Source: DAIRET01 sp036795455 (GTDB lineage Bacteria; Bacteroidota; Ignavibacteria; Ignavibacteriales; Ignavibacteriaceae). Taken from it: a DNA stretch of 5,468 bases. The stretch lies in the NCBI GenBank assembly GCA_036795455.1, contig DAIRET010000184.1, positions 1-5,468 of the forward strand, read 5' to 3'. The position numbers and the translations under genes were made by a program. This document shows, piece by piece, positions 1 through 5,468 of this stretch (position 1 is its first letter; each line of letters starts with the position of its first letter). The notes beneath the pieces are model-generated. The model saw only the letters and a list, made by a program, of their open reading frames with translations. It did no database searches and had not been told where the DNA came from.

Positions 1-175
1 AGATAAAGATTTTCTAACTGTTTTGAGCTGATGGGATAAAAACTGTTAAATCCATACCGCATTTACGATGCTTGGATGTTTGTTTTTATATTTCATCTAT
101 AATTATACCGGGGAGTGTTTTTTTAGTTCGCTAACGAATATTGAAATGAAAAGAAGTAAGAATTGTATCAGCAGT
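1..175. other. Non-coding or undetermined left edge
   Basis: No convincing gene is visible. Short frames on the minus strand start at 62 (open to the edge for about 20 codons) and at 94 (16 codons), but neither has a ribosome site or a recognisable product. A small TTAG-TTCG-CTAA hairpin (4 pairs) lies at 123-134 next to a T-run. No TTG/TAnnTTTG promoter was seen on either strand. Confidence 0.4.
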
Positions 176-208
176 GCGGTTCTTCTTTTAAGTTACAAGA
201 AGAACCGC
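176..208. repeat. Perfect 12-bp inverted repeat downstream of pepD
   Basis: GCGGTTCTTCTT (176-187) and AAGAAGAACCGC (197-208) are perfect complements around a 9-base loop. The hairpin lies 55 bases past the pepD stop, where the leftward transcript should end. On the minus strand the T-run precedes the stem and none follows; on the plus strand the stem is followed by A. It is therefore not a standard intrinsic terminator, although a role at the 3' end of the pepD message is plausible. Confidence 0.7.
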
Positions 209-263
209 TAAAAAATTCCGTGAATTCCTGCTATTTGAAAAGTTTAATTAGAACAGTTCGTAT

Positions 264-1727
264 TTATGCTTTTTCGGCTATCTCTTTTAGAATACCCTTT
301 AGTAAAGTATAAAACTTATCTACTGTTTCAATATTAACTTTTTCATCCGGAGAGTGTGCACCTGTAATTGTAGGACCAAACGAAATCATATCAAGTCCCG
401 GCTCTTTATCCCCGAGAATTCCGCATTCAAGTCCGGCATGAATAGCTTTTATTTCCGGTTCTTTCCCGTAAAGTTTTTTATACACATCTTTAGAAAAATG
501 AAGAATCGGAGAATCGAGATTAGGTTTCCATCCGGGATAACCATCACCTGTTTTTACGTCTGCACCTGCTAATTCAAAGACCGATTTAACACTATTTGCA
601 GCGTATCTTTTTGCACTTTCAATAGAGCTTCTTTGACTTGAGCCGACAACTATTTTATCTCCTTCAACAACAATTGTTGCAAGATTAGTTGAAGTTTCAA
701 CTAATCCTTCAATATCCTGGCTCATCTGGAAAACTCCGTGCGGTAAAGCGAGAAGTGTTTTTATGAATTTCTCCGTAAACTGCGGAGCATACGTTTTCTC
801 GCAGCAGCAATCAGTGGGAGCAACTTTTACGAGGACATTACCGTCGGCAGTATTGAATTCATTTTTAAAATCTTCATTCATCTTTGCAACAATGGCAATA
901 AGTTTTTTCTCGTCAGCGGAATTAATGCAAAAATAAGCTTCGGCTTCCCTTGGAATTGCATTCCGTTTACTTCCGCCTTCAATTTTTGATAAATGATACT
1001 TAAAGTCAAATGCGTAAAGTGTTCTTGCAAGAAGTTTTATAGCATTTCCTCTCCCGGTATGAATATCCAAACCGGAGTGTCCTCCTTTAAGTCCTGTAAT
1101 AGTTAATTCGTAGCATTTACAATCTTTAGGATGTTCTTCATACTGAATATTGAATATTCCTGCAGTATCGATTCCGCCGGAGCAGCCCACATAAAATGCT
1201 CCGTCTTCTTCGGAATCAAGATTTAATAAAGTTTTACCTGTTATAAATCCACTTTCAAGATTGCTTGCTCCCGTTAAACCGGTTTCTTCATCAACAGTCA
1301 ATAAAACTTCAAGCGGTCCATGTACAGAATCTTTATCTGTAATAATTGCAAGAGCGGCAGCCATACCTATTCCGTTGTCGCTACCGAGTGTAGTTCCTTC
1401 CGCTGCAACCCATCCGTCAACAATTTTTAATTTCAGCGGATCATTATCAAAATCGTGTTCCGTACCTTTATTCTTTTCACAAACCATATCAACATGCGCT
1501 TGAAGAACAACTACGGGAGCTTTTTCATATCCCTTTGTAGCCGGAATAGAAATTACAAGACTCCCTACCTTATCTTCTTTATAAGTAAGTTTTAATTCTT
1601 CGCAAAGATTCTTCAAATAAGCAAGAATCTTTTCTTCTTTTTTTGAAGGTCGCGGAACCTGTGTAATTTCAAAAAACCTTTGCCATAGCAGTTCAGGTTT
1701 TAATCCTTTTAAAATGTTTTCAGACAT
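264..1727 (-). CDS. pepD: Aminoacyl-histidine (cytosol non-specific) dipeptidase, M20 family
   Basis: This 487-residue metallopeptidase should hydrolyse dipeptides, including Xaa-His types, in the cytoplasm at the end of peptide breakdown. Its length matches the roughly 485 residues of E. coli PepD. Visible motifs are QAHVDMV (76-82), GSDNGIGMA (115-123), VDEETG (145-150), LDSEE (170-174), KGGHSG (214-219) and GAHSPDE (456-462). By family comparison the two-zinc ligands are H78, D117, E148, D171 and H458, with catalytic D80 and E147; all are present. H217, N256 and R366 lie in the usual lid/dimerisation domain and its surroundings. There is no signal peptide. A CCC triplet at 307-309 is unusual but lies outside the metal site. 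The ATG is fixed by a perfect AGGAGG just upstream. The gene is last in the leftward group, 32 bases after typA, and is probably cotranscribed with it. Confidence 0.96.
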   Translation of the reverse strand: MSENILKGLKPELLWQRFFEITQVPRPSKKEEKILAYLKNLCEELKLTYKEDKVGSLVISIPATKGYEKAPVVVLQAHVDMVCEKNKGTEHDFDNDPLKLKIVDGWVAAEGTTLGSDNGIGMAAALAIITDKDSVHGPLEVLLTVDEETGLTGASNLESGFITGKTLLNLDSEEDGAFYVGCSGGIDTAGIFNIQYEEHPKDCKCYELTITGLKGGHSGLDIHTGRGNAIKLLARTLYAFDFKYHLSKIEGGSKRNAIPREAEAYFCINSADEKKLIAIVAKMNEDFKNEFNTADGNVLVKVAPTDCCCEKTYAPQFTEKFIKTLLALPHGVFQMSQDIEGLVETSTNLATIVVEGDKIVVGSSQRSSIESAKRYAANSVKSVFELAGADVKTGDGYPGWKPNLDSPILHFSKDVYKKLYGKEPEIKAIHAGLECGILGDKEPGLDMISFGPTITGAHSPDEKVNIETVDKFYTLLKGILKEIAEKA

Positions 1728-1731
1728 AATG

Positions 1732-1737
1732 CCTCCT
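1732..1737 (-). promoter_or_regulatory. Shine-Dalgarno site of pepD
   Basis: On the minus strand the sequence reads AGGAGG, then four bases (CATT), then the pepD ATG. This full-consensus site fixes the start at 1727. It is much stronger than the purine-rich leaders in front of typA and the ychF-like gene, so pepD may be translated independently and efficiently within a shared transcript. Confidence 0.85.
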
Positions 1738-1759
1738 ATTTGTTTACTTGAAAAAAAAT

Positions 1760-3580
1760 CTATGCACTTTTTGCATTTAATCTTGCGTTCTTTTTATCCA
1801 TTTCAGTTAAATATTTTTTTCTTAACCGTATAGACATGGGTGTAATTTCTACAAATTCCTCATCGGTTATCCATTCGATAGCTTGCTCCAGGGTAAGTAA
1901 TGTAGGTGGTTCAAGTCTAATCGCCTCATCGGAACCGGCAGCTCTAAAATTAGTAAGCTGTTTAGTTTTTGTAACATTTACACGCATATCGTTATTGCGT
2001 GAATTTTCACCCACTACCATTCCTTCATAAACTTTTGTACCCGGGTTAATGAAGAACTGGCTTCTTTCTTGAAGTTTAAACATCGCGTATGCAGAAGCAG
2101 TTCCGGTTTCCATTGTAATCAATGCTCCTCTTTGCCTGTGAACTATATCTCCTTTATACGGCTCGTATCCATCAAAATTGTGATGAAGAATCCCGGTACC
2201 TTTAGTATCCGTCATGAATTCCGAGCGGTAACCGATTAATCCGCGTGCAGGAATTACAAATTCAATTCTTGTAATCTCGCTAATCGATACCATATTTTTC
2301 ATTTCAGCTTTTCTTTTGCCGAGTTTTTCAATTACAATTCCGACAAATTCTTCAGGCACGTCAATAATCAAGTGTTCCATCGGCTCCGAGAGAACATCCA
2401 GAACTTTTTTCATAATTACTTGCGGTCTGCTTACCTGCAGTTCATAACCTTCTCTTCTCATGTTTTCAATCAAAATAGAAAGATGGAGTTCTCCCCTTCC
2501 GCTTACTTTAAAGATATCGGGTGAATCAGTTATCTCTACGCGTAAGCTAACATTTGATTTTAATTCCCTTGAAAGCCTTTCGCTTAAATGGCGGGTAGTA
2601 ACATATTTTCCTTCCAGCCCGGCGAAAGGAGAATTGTTCACCATAAAATTCATTGTGATTGTCGGTTCTTCAATATCGACAAAGTGTAAAGGCTCGGGTA
2701 ATAACGGGGAAGCGATTGTATCGCCTATATCAACATCTTCCAAGCCGGCGAATGCACCAATATCCCCTGCCGACAATTCCTCAACTTCAACTCTTGCTAT
2801 ATTTTCAAAAGAATAAAGTTTGGTTACTTTTGCATTGATTTTTGCACCGCGGCGTGTTAATAAAATAATCGGGTCGCCTACTTTTACATGACCTGAATTC
2901 ACTCTTCCGATACCGATTCTTCCGAGATAATCGTTATAATCGATTGCGGAGATGAGCATTCTAAAATCTTCATCGGCAACTGCAGGTTCCGGTATATGTT
3001 TTACAATTGTTTCGAATAAAGGTAAAAGATTGTTGCTTTCTTCCTTAAGATCGAATTTTGCAATTCCCTGTTTTGCAATTGCATAAATAAAAGGGAAATC
3101 AAGCTGTTCTTCTGAAGCACCTAAAGCGACAAATAAATCGAAAATTTCATTCAACACTTCATTCGGGCGTGCATCTTTTCTGTCGATTTTATTAATTACA
3201 ACTATTGGTTTAATTCCCAGTTCAAGTGATTTCTTAAGAACAAACCTTGTTTGCGGTAAGGGACCTTCGGCAGCGTCAACGAGAAGCAGCACTCCGTCAA
3301 CCATTTTTAATGTACGTTCAACTTCACCGCCGAAATCAGCGTGTCCCGGCGTATCAACAATATTGATTTTAAAATCTTTATAAATAACGCTTAAATTTTT
3401 AGCAAAAATCGTGATTCCTCTCTCCCTTTCGAGCGCATTGGAATCCATAATTCTTTTTTCAACTTTTTGATTATCTCTAAATGCCCCTGTTTGTTTAAGC
3501 ATAAGATCAACGAGGGTTGTTTTGCCATGATCTACGTGAGCGATAATGGCTATGTTTCTAATTTTATCGAACTTTAACAC
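1760..3580 (-). CDS. typA: Ribosome-associated translational GTPase TypA/BipA
   Basis: The 606-residue product is a full-length TypA/BipA, an EF-G-like GTPase that binds the 70S ribosome and helps ribosome assembly and stress or cold adaptation. The GTPase domain (about 1-200) shows G1 AHVDHGKT (14-21), the G2 region ERERGITI (51-58), G3 DTPGH (76-80) and G4 NKID (130-133). The G5 position reads YAIAK (166-170), where most relatives have SA followed by K or L. An EF-Tu domain-2-like barrel follows (about 205-300), then EF-G III- and V-like domains (GRGELHLSIL at 371-380; PARGLIGYR at 454-462). The BipA-specific C-terminal domain ends in the typical TPMSIRLRKKYLTE. The start is GTG: no in-frame ATG exists between it and the upstream stop, and the next ATG (residue 27) would remove the P-loop. 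It lies 83 bases after the ychF-like gene and 32 before pepD. Confidence 0.97.
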   Translation of the reverse strand: MLKFDKIRNIAIIAHVDHGKTTLVDLMLKQTGAFRDNQKVEKRIMDSNALERERGITIFAKNLSVIYKDFKINIVDTPGHADFGGEVERTLKMVDGVLLLVDAAEGPLPQTRFVLKKSLELGIKPIVVINKIDRKDARPNEVLNEIFDLFVALGASEEQLDFPFIYAIAKQGIAKFDLKEESNNLLPLFETIVKHIPEPAVADEDFRMLISAIDYNDYLGRIGIGRVNSGHVKVGDPIILLTRRGAKINAKVTKLYSFENIARVEVEELSAGDIGAFAGLEDVDIGDTIASPLLPEPLHFVDIEEPTITMNFMVNNSPFAGLEGKYVTTRHLSERLSRELKSNVSLRVEITDSPDIFKVSGRGELHLSILIENMRREGYELQVSRPQVIMKKVLDVLSEPMEHLIIDVPEEFVGIVIEKLGKRKAEMKNMVSISEITRIEFVIPARGLIGYRSEFMTDTKGTGILHHNFDGYEPYKGDIVHRQRGALITMETGTASAYAMFKLQERSQFFINPGTKVYEGMVVGENSRNNDMRVNVTKTKQLTNFRAAGSDEAIRLEPPTLLTLEQAIEWITDEEFVEITPMSIRLRKKYLTEMDKKNARLNAKSA

Positions 3581-3625
3581 AAATTTCTTTCTGATTTCTA
3601 AAAGGTTTAATTTATAAATGATACT

Positions 3626-3655
3626 TATTTACAGCATCCATAAAGTCTGTAAATA
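3626..3655. repeat. Inverted repeat between the ychF-like gene and typA
   Basis: The 9-base arms TATTTACAG (3626-3634) and CTGTAAATA (3647-3655) are perfect inverted complements separated by 12 bases. The repeat begins 8 bases beyond the ychF-like stop codon and lies about 45 bases before the typA GTG. No T-run follows on the minus strand, so it is not a convincing intrinsic terminator. It could be an operator for a dimeric regulator or an RNA hairpin at the gene junction. No TTG/TAnnTTTG promoter pair is visible in this spacer, which favours read-through from the upstream gene into typA. Confidence 0.55.
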
Positions 3656-3663
3656 GATAAGAA

Positions 3664-4746
3664 TTAACTATGTCTTATTGTTAAGATATCTCCATCTTTA
3701 ACTAAATACTCTTTCCCTTCCAAACGCCAAACTCCGGCTTCTTTACATTTGGGAAATGAACCGTAATTAACATAATCATCAAAATGGACAACTTCTGCAC
3801 GGATGAATTTATCGTAAAAATCGGTATGAATTGCTCCTGCTGATTCTTGCGCCGTTGCATTTCTTTTTACAGTCCAGGCACGGCACTCATCTTCGCCTAC
3901 TGTAAAAAATGACTGCAATCCCAATACATTATAGGATGTTGTCAGTATTCTATTCAATGCTGATTCGGTAATCCCGAAATCTTCCATAAATGAATTTGCT
4001 TCTTCAACGGGCAGACGCGACAATTCATATTCAAACGATGCGAAGAAAGGTACTATTCTTAAACCATGTTCCGAATATTTCATTTCTATTTCGGCAATCA
4101 ATCCATCAGATTTATCCTTTGAATCTTCGCTGAAGTTTATCCCTATAATTAACGGTTTTATAGTTAAAAACTGGTAACCCGCAATTACTTTTTTTTCATT
4201 TTCATCAAGTTTTAATAGCCGAAGAGGCAGTTCTTTCTCGATATGTTCCTGCATTTTTTTGAATAACGGCAGTTCTTTTTGAAGCTGGTCGGTCTTTGAT
4301 TTAAGAATATCTTTTTGAATTTTCTCAAGCCTGTTTTCTATCATTGTCATATCGTTAAGGAGAAATTCCGTTTCGAGAAATTCAATATCCCGCAAAGGAT
4401 TAACAGTAATTTCAGGATGGGGGACTGCATCATTCTGAAATTCACGTACAACGTGCAACAAAGCGTCATTATTTTTTACTTTATTCAGGAAGTCGGATGT
4501 TATTTTAACTTTCCCGTCGTCCGAGACCTGCAATCCCGGGATATCAACAATTTCAAGAGTTGCATACACTTGTTTTTTCGGGTTGAACATTGCAGTAAGT
4601 TTATCAAGTCTTTTGTCGGGAACTTTAACAACCGAGCGGTTGAGATCGGTTTTGGCTTGTAGTTCCGGTGTGATTTCCGTGTTCGTTAGTGCACTGAATA
4701 GTGTAGTTTTCCCTGAATTCTGTAATCCTATTAATCCTATCTGCAT
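3664..4746 (-). CDS. YchF/Obg-like (OLA1-type) P-loop NTPase, divergent, with C-terminal TGS/DUF933 domain
   Basis: The 360-residue protein matches YchF in length and order: a G domain, a helical coiled-coil insertion (about 127-180), and a C-terminal TGS-like DUF933 domain (about 277-360) with FFTVGEDECRAWTV, GAIHTDF, FIRAEV and the EGKEYLVKDGDIL ending. YchF/OLA1 proteins bind ribosomes, often prefer ATP, and are linked to stress control of translation. The NxxE motif that replaces NKxD in this family is kept (N204-F-S-E207), and H110 aligns with E. coli H114, reported as important for hydrolysis. The P-loop is GLQNSGKTT (7-15) where YchF usually has GLPNVGKST. Switch I lacks the FPFCTIEPN signature. 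Switch II reads DIPGL without the following glycine-rich KGAS/GEGLGN stretch. It is therefore probably a YchF-like paralogue, so I give no symbol. It has its own promoter and heads the leftward unit. Confidence 0.9.
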   Translation of the reverse strand: MQIGLIGLQNSGKTTLFSALTNTEITPELQAKTDLNRSVVKVPDKRLDKLTAMFNPKKQVYATLEIVDIPGLQVSDDGKVKITSDFLNKVKNNDALLHVVREFQNDAVPHPEITVNPLRDIEFLETEFLLNDMTMIENRLEKIQKDILKSKTDQLQKELPLFKKMQEHIEKELPLRLLKLDENEKKVIAGYQFLTIKPLIIGINFSEDSKDKSDGLIAEIEMKYSEHGLRIVPFFASFEYELSRLPVEEANSFMEDFGITESALNRILTTSYNVLGLQSFFTVGEDECRAWTVKRNATAQESAGAIHTDFYDKFIRAEVVHFDDYVNYGSFPKCKEAGVWRLEGKEYLVKDGDILTIRHS

Positions 4747-4772
4747 TTTCTTTCTTCTTTAAAAAATGATTG

Positions 4773-4803
4773 CAAAAATACCTAATTTTGAAGGGATTAC
4801 CAA
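4773..4803 (-). promoter_or_regulatory. Bacteroidota-type promoter of the ychF-like gene
   Basis: Reading leftward, TTG (complement of 4801-4803) is followed by exactly 20 bases and then TATTTTTG (complement of 4773-4780). This matches the TTG-N19-21-TAnnTTTG pattern described for Bacteroides-type sigma-A promoters. Transcription would start around 4766-4768, giving a leader of about 20 bases before the ATG at 4746. The same promoter probably drives typA and pepD. Confidence 0.6.
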
Positions 4804-4846
4804 TTCATTTATTCCGTATCTCCCCTATTGATGCTGTGTTTGGATA

Positions 4847-4864
4847 CTTCTTTTTCTTCTTTTT
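4847..4864. repeat. Two perfect tandem copies of a 9-base pyrimidine unit
   Basis: CTTCTTTTT occurs at 4847-4855 and again at 4856-4864. The tract lies between the two divergent promoters, upstream of both. It may be simple low-complexity sequence, a slippage-prone tract or part of an upstream promoter element; the sequence alone does not distinguish these. Confidence 0.6.
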
Positions 4865-4903
4865 CATGCTTAAAAAGTTATAAAATGAACTCCTAATACC
4901 TTT

Positions 4904-4931
4904 TTGATTAAGAGCAATTTCGTTATATTTG
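4904..4931 (+). promoter_or_regulatory. Bacteroidota-type promoter of the ferredoxin gene
   Basis: TATATTTG (4924-4931) fits the TAnnTTTG -7 consensus, with TTG (4904-4906, within TTTTTG) 17 bases upstream as the -33 element. The spacer is slightly short compared with the usual 19-21. Transcription would begin near 4937-4939, giving a leader of about 36 bases. A TTG codon in frame with the ferredoxin at 4929 lies inside the -7 element, so it cannot be the translation start of this transcript. Confidence 0.5.
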
Positions 4932-4960
4932 AGCCGTAATTTATTTAATATCAGAAAGAA

Positions 4961-4966
4961 AAAGGA
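4961..4966 (+). promoter_or_regulatory. Ribosome binding site of the ferredoxin gene
   Basis: AAAGGA lies seven bases before the ATG at 4974. It supports that start over the in-frame upstream TTG at 4929, which would add 15 residues (reading MSRNLFNIRKKKEII) that ferredoxins of this type do not have. Confidence 0.7.
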
Positions 4967-4973
4967 AATAATT

Positions 4974-5273
4974 ATGGCAGTTATGATAACTGATGATTGC
5001 ATTTCTTGTGCAGCTTGCGAAACAGAATGCCCGAACGATGCTATTTATGCAGCAGGTAGTTCGTGGACGTTAGGCGGACAGGAACACGATTCATTGAACG
5101 ATGATCATACTTTTATTGTTCCTGATAAGTGTACAGAATGCGTCGGTTTTTTTGACGAACCTCAGTGTATTCCTGCTTGTCCTACAGAAGCTATTGTTAA
5201 GGACCCGGCTCGCGAAGAAACCCAAGAACAATTAATGGCTAAAAAAGAACATCTTGACAGTGTTGGTAGATAA
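4974..5273 (+). CDS. 2[4Fe-4S] dicluster ferredoxin
   Basis: The 99-residue soluble protein is a low-potential electron carrier in the cytoplasm. Two cluster motifs are complete: C9-x2-C12-x2-C15-x3-C19-P and C53-x2-C56-x8-C65-x3-C69-P. In each, the first three cysteines bind one cluster and the last binds the other, as in bacterial dicluster ferredoxins. The eight-residue gap in the second motif (CVGFFDEPQC) is the form seen in Chlorobium and Bacteroidota ferredoxins and relates to the Allochromatium type. The 33 residues between the motifs exceed the roughly 18 in short Chlorobium ferredoxins. The charged C-terminal tail (EETQEQLMAKKEHL) resembles the tail of longer Bacteroidota homologues. 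There is no signal peptide or membrane segment. The gene has its own promoter, ribosome site and terminator, so it appears monocistronic. The redox partner cannot be told from the neighbours. Confidence 0.95.
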   Translation: MAVMITDDCISCAACETECPNDAIYAAGSSWTLGGQEHDSLNDDHTFIVPDKCTECVGFFDEPQCIPACPTEAIVKDPAREETQEQLMAKKEHLDSVGR

Positions 5274-5290
5274 AATTAATTAAAATTAAT
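5271..5290. repeat. Tandem 10-base repeat overlapping the ferredoxin stop codon
   Basis: TAAAATTAAT occurs twice in a row, at 5271-5280 and 5281-5290. The first copy begins with the TAA stop of the ferredoxin. It is probably a small local duplication in AT-rich spacer DNA with no evident function. Confidence 0.6.
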
Positions 5291-5297
5291 AACCATT

Positions 5298-5327
5298 AAA
5301 AACCCCGCATTTGTGGGGTTTTTTTTT
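5298..5327 (+). terminator. Intrinsic terminator after the ferredoxin gene
   Basis: An A-run and CCCC (5298-5306) pair with GGGG and a T-run (5315-5323). Inside them, GC/GT can also pair (one G-U wobble) around an ATTT loop, giving a stem of up to 11 pairs. Nine consecutive T follow the GGGG. It lies 25 bases after the ferredoxin stop and is a textbook Rho-independent terminator. The A-run on the left could serve as the T-run for leftward transcripts, but none is expected here. Confidence 0.92.
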
Positions 5328-5341
5328 GATTGAGAAGAAAT

Positions 5342-5468
5342 ATGAAAAGTATAAGTAAAGACAGAATATTAAACGGTTTGACATTCGAAAAATATTTTAA
5401 CGATTTTGAAAAATACGCCGAGTCCCTTCCTGTTGGTTCCGGCGACTATGATAAAGCAAAACTCAACC
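5342..5468 (+). CDS. N-terminus of an unfinished protein, possibly thioredoxin family
   Basis: An ATG at 5342 opens a frame that stays open for 42 codons to the window edge. A weak purine-rich site (GAGAAG, 5332-5337) stands four bases before it, and the start lies 14 bases after the terminator T-run. The visible part is charged and helical in character, without a signal peptide: ILNGLTFEKYFNDFEKYAES, then DYDKAKLN. The short helix with a LTFEKYF-like start and a later KLN resembles the N-terminal region of Bacteroidota thioredoxin-family (Thioredoxin_9-like) proteins, which come before their redox domain. The catalytic region is outside the window, so this assignment is tentative. The coding call itself is more secure than the family call. 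Confidence 0.55.
   Translation, partial: MKSISKDRILNGLTFEKYFNDFEKYAESLPVGSGDYDKAKLN

Noticed and set aside
1..62. Minus-strand ATG at 62 with an open frame to the left edge
   Set aside because: Only about 20 codons are visible, with no ribosome site, no promoter and no recognisable sequence; an open frame this short is expected by chance.
354..572. Plus-strand frame inside pepD (and a similar one at 1261-1503)
   Set aside because: These are antisense shadows of a strongly supported dipeptidase gene with all catalytic residues in the other strand.
1751..1776. Possible intrinsic terminator at the end of typA: ATGCA/TGCAT hairpin then a run of eight T on the minus strand
   Set aside because: The stem has only five mostly AT pairs and overlaps the last typA codons, so it is too weak to be called; at most it could attenuate transcription into pepD.
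2460..2816. 118-residue plus-strand frame inside typA (and another at 1836-2030)
   Set aside because: They are antisense to conserved TypA domains, with serine-rich translation typical of shadow frames and no recognisable motif.
4315..4662. 115-residue plus-strand frame inside the ychF-like gene
   Set aside because: It is antisense to the conserved G domain and coiled coil, with no start signal or family resemblance.
4929..4973. Upstream TTG start extending the ferredoxin by 15 residues
   Set aside because: The TTG lies inside the predicted -7 promoter element, and the ATG at 4974 has a well-placed AAAGGA and matches the N-terminus of the family.
4805..5002. 65-residue minus-strand frame with a hydrophobic N-terminus
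   Set aside because: It overlaps the ferredoxin start and promoter and runs through the low-complexity CTTCTTTTT tract as a lysine run. It has no ribosome site, and the hydrophobic segment reflects AT-rich antisense DNA.

Overview
The window holds four complete protein genes and the start of a fifth, in two divergent groups. Leftward from about position 4746 run a YchF/Obg-like GTPase-family gene, typA/bipA and pepD (M20 dipeptidase). All three are on the minus strand, with gaps of 83 and 32 bases, so they probably form one transcription unit. Rightward from about 4930 runs a small dicluster ferredoxin gene that ends in a strong intrinsic terminator. After it comes the N-terminus of an unfinished gene, possibly thioredoxin-like. 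I see no mobile element, CRISPR array, tRNA, rRNA or phage gene.

The DNA is AT-rich. Both promoters of the divergent intergenic region fit the Bacteroidota-type sigma-A pattern (TTG, about 17-20 bases, TAnnTTTG). The ferredoxin has the Cx2Cx8Cx3CP second motif seen in Chlorobi and Bacteroidota proteins. At least one gene (pepD) has a full AGGAGG Shine-Dalgarno, which is uncommon in Bacteroidia proper. Together these suggest the Bacteroidota/Chlorobiota/Ignavibacteria assemblage, with Ignavibacteria my best guess. This is inference from style, not a database match.

Layout: 1-263 is non-coding as far as I can tell and carries a perfect 12-bp inverted repeat after pepD. 264-1727 is pepD, 1760-3580 is typA (GTG start), and 3581-3663 is a short spacer with a 9-bp inverted repeat. 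3664-4746 is the ychF-like gene. 4747-4973 is the divergent control region with two promoters and a 9-bp tandem repeat. 4974-5273 is the ferredoxin, 5298-5327 its terminator, and 5342 onward the partial gene.

Functionally, the leftward unit combines two ribosome-linked translation-factor-type NTPases with a cytosolic peptidase that finishes peptide breakdown. This is a housekeeping theme of protein synthesis and turnover. The ferredoxin is a separate electron carrier. The most unusual element is the YchF-like protein, whose P-loop and both switch regions depart clearly from canonical YchF while the NxxE motif and C-terminal TGS-type domain are kept. I found no convincing new multi-gene system.
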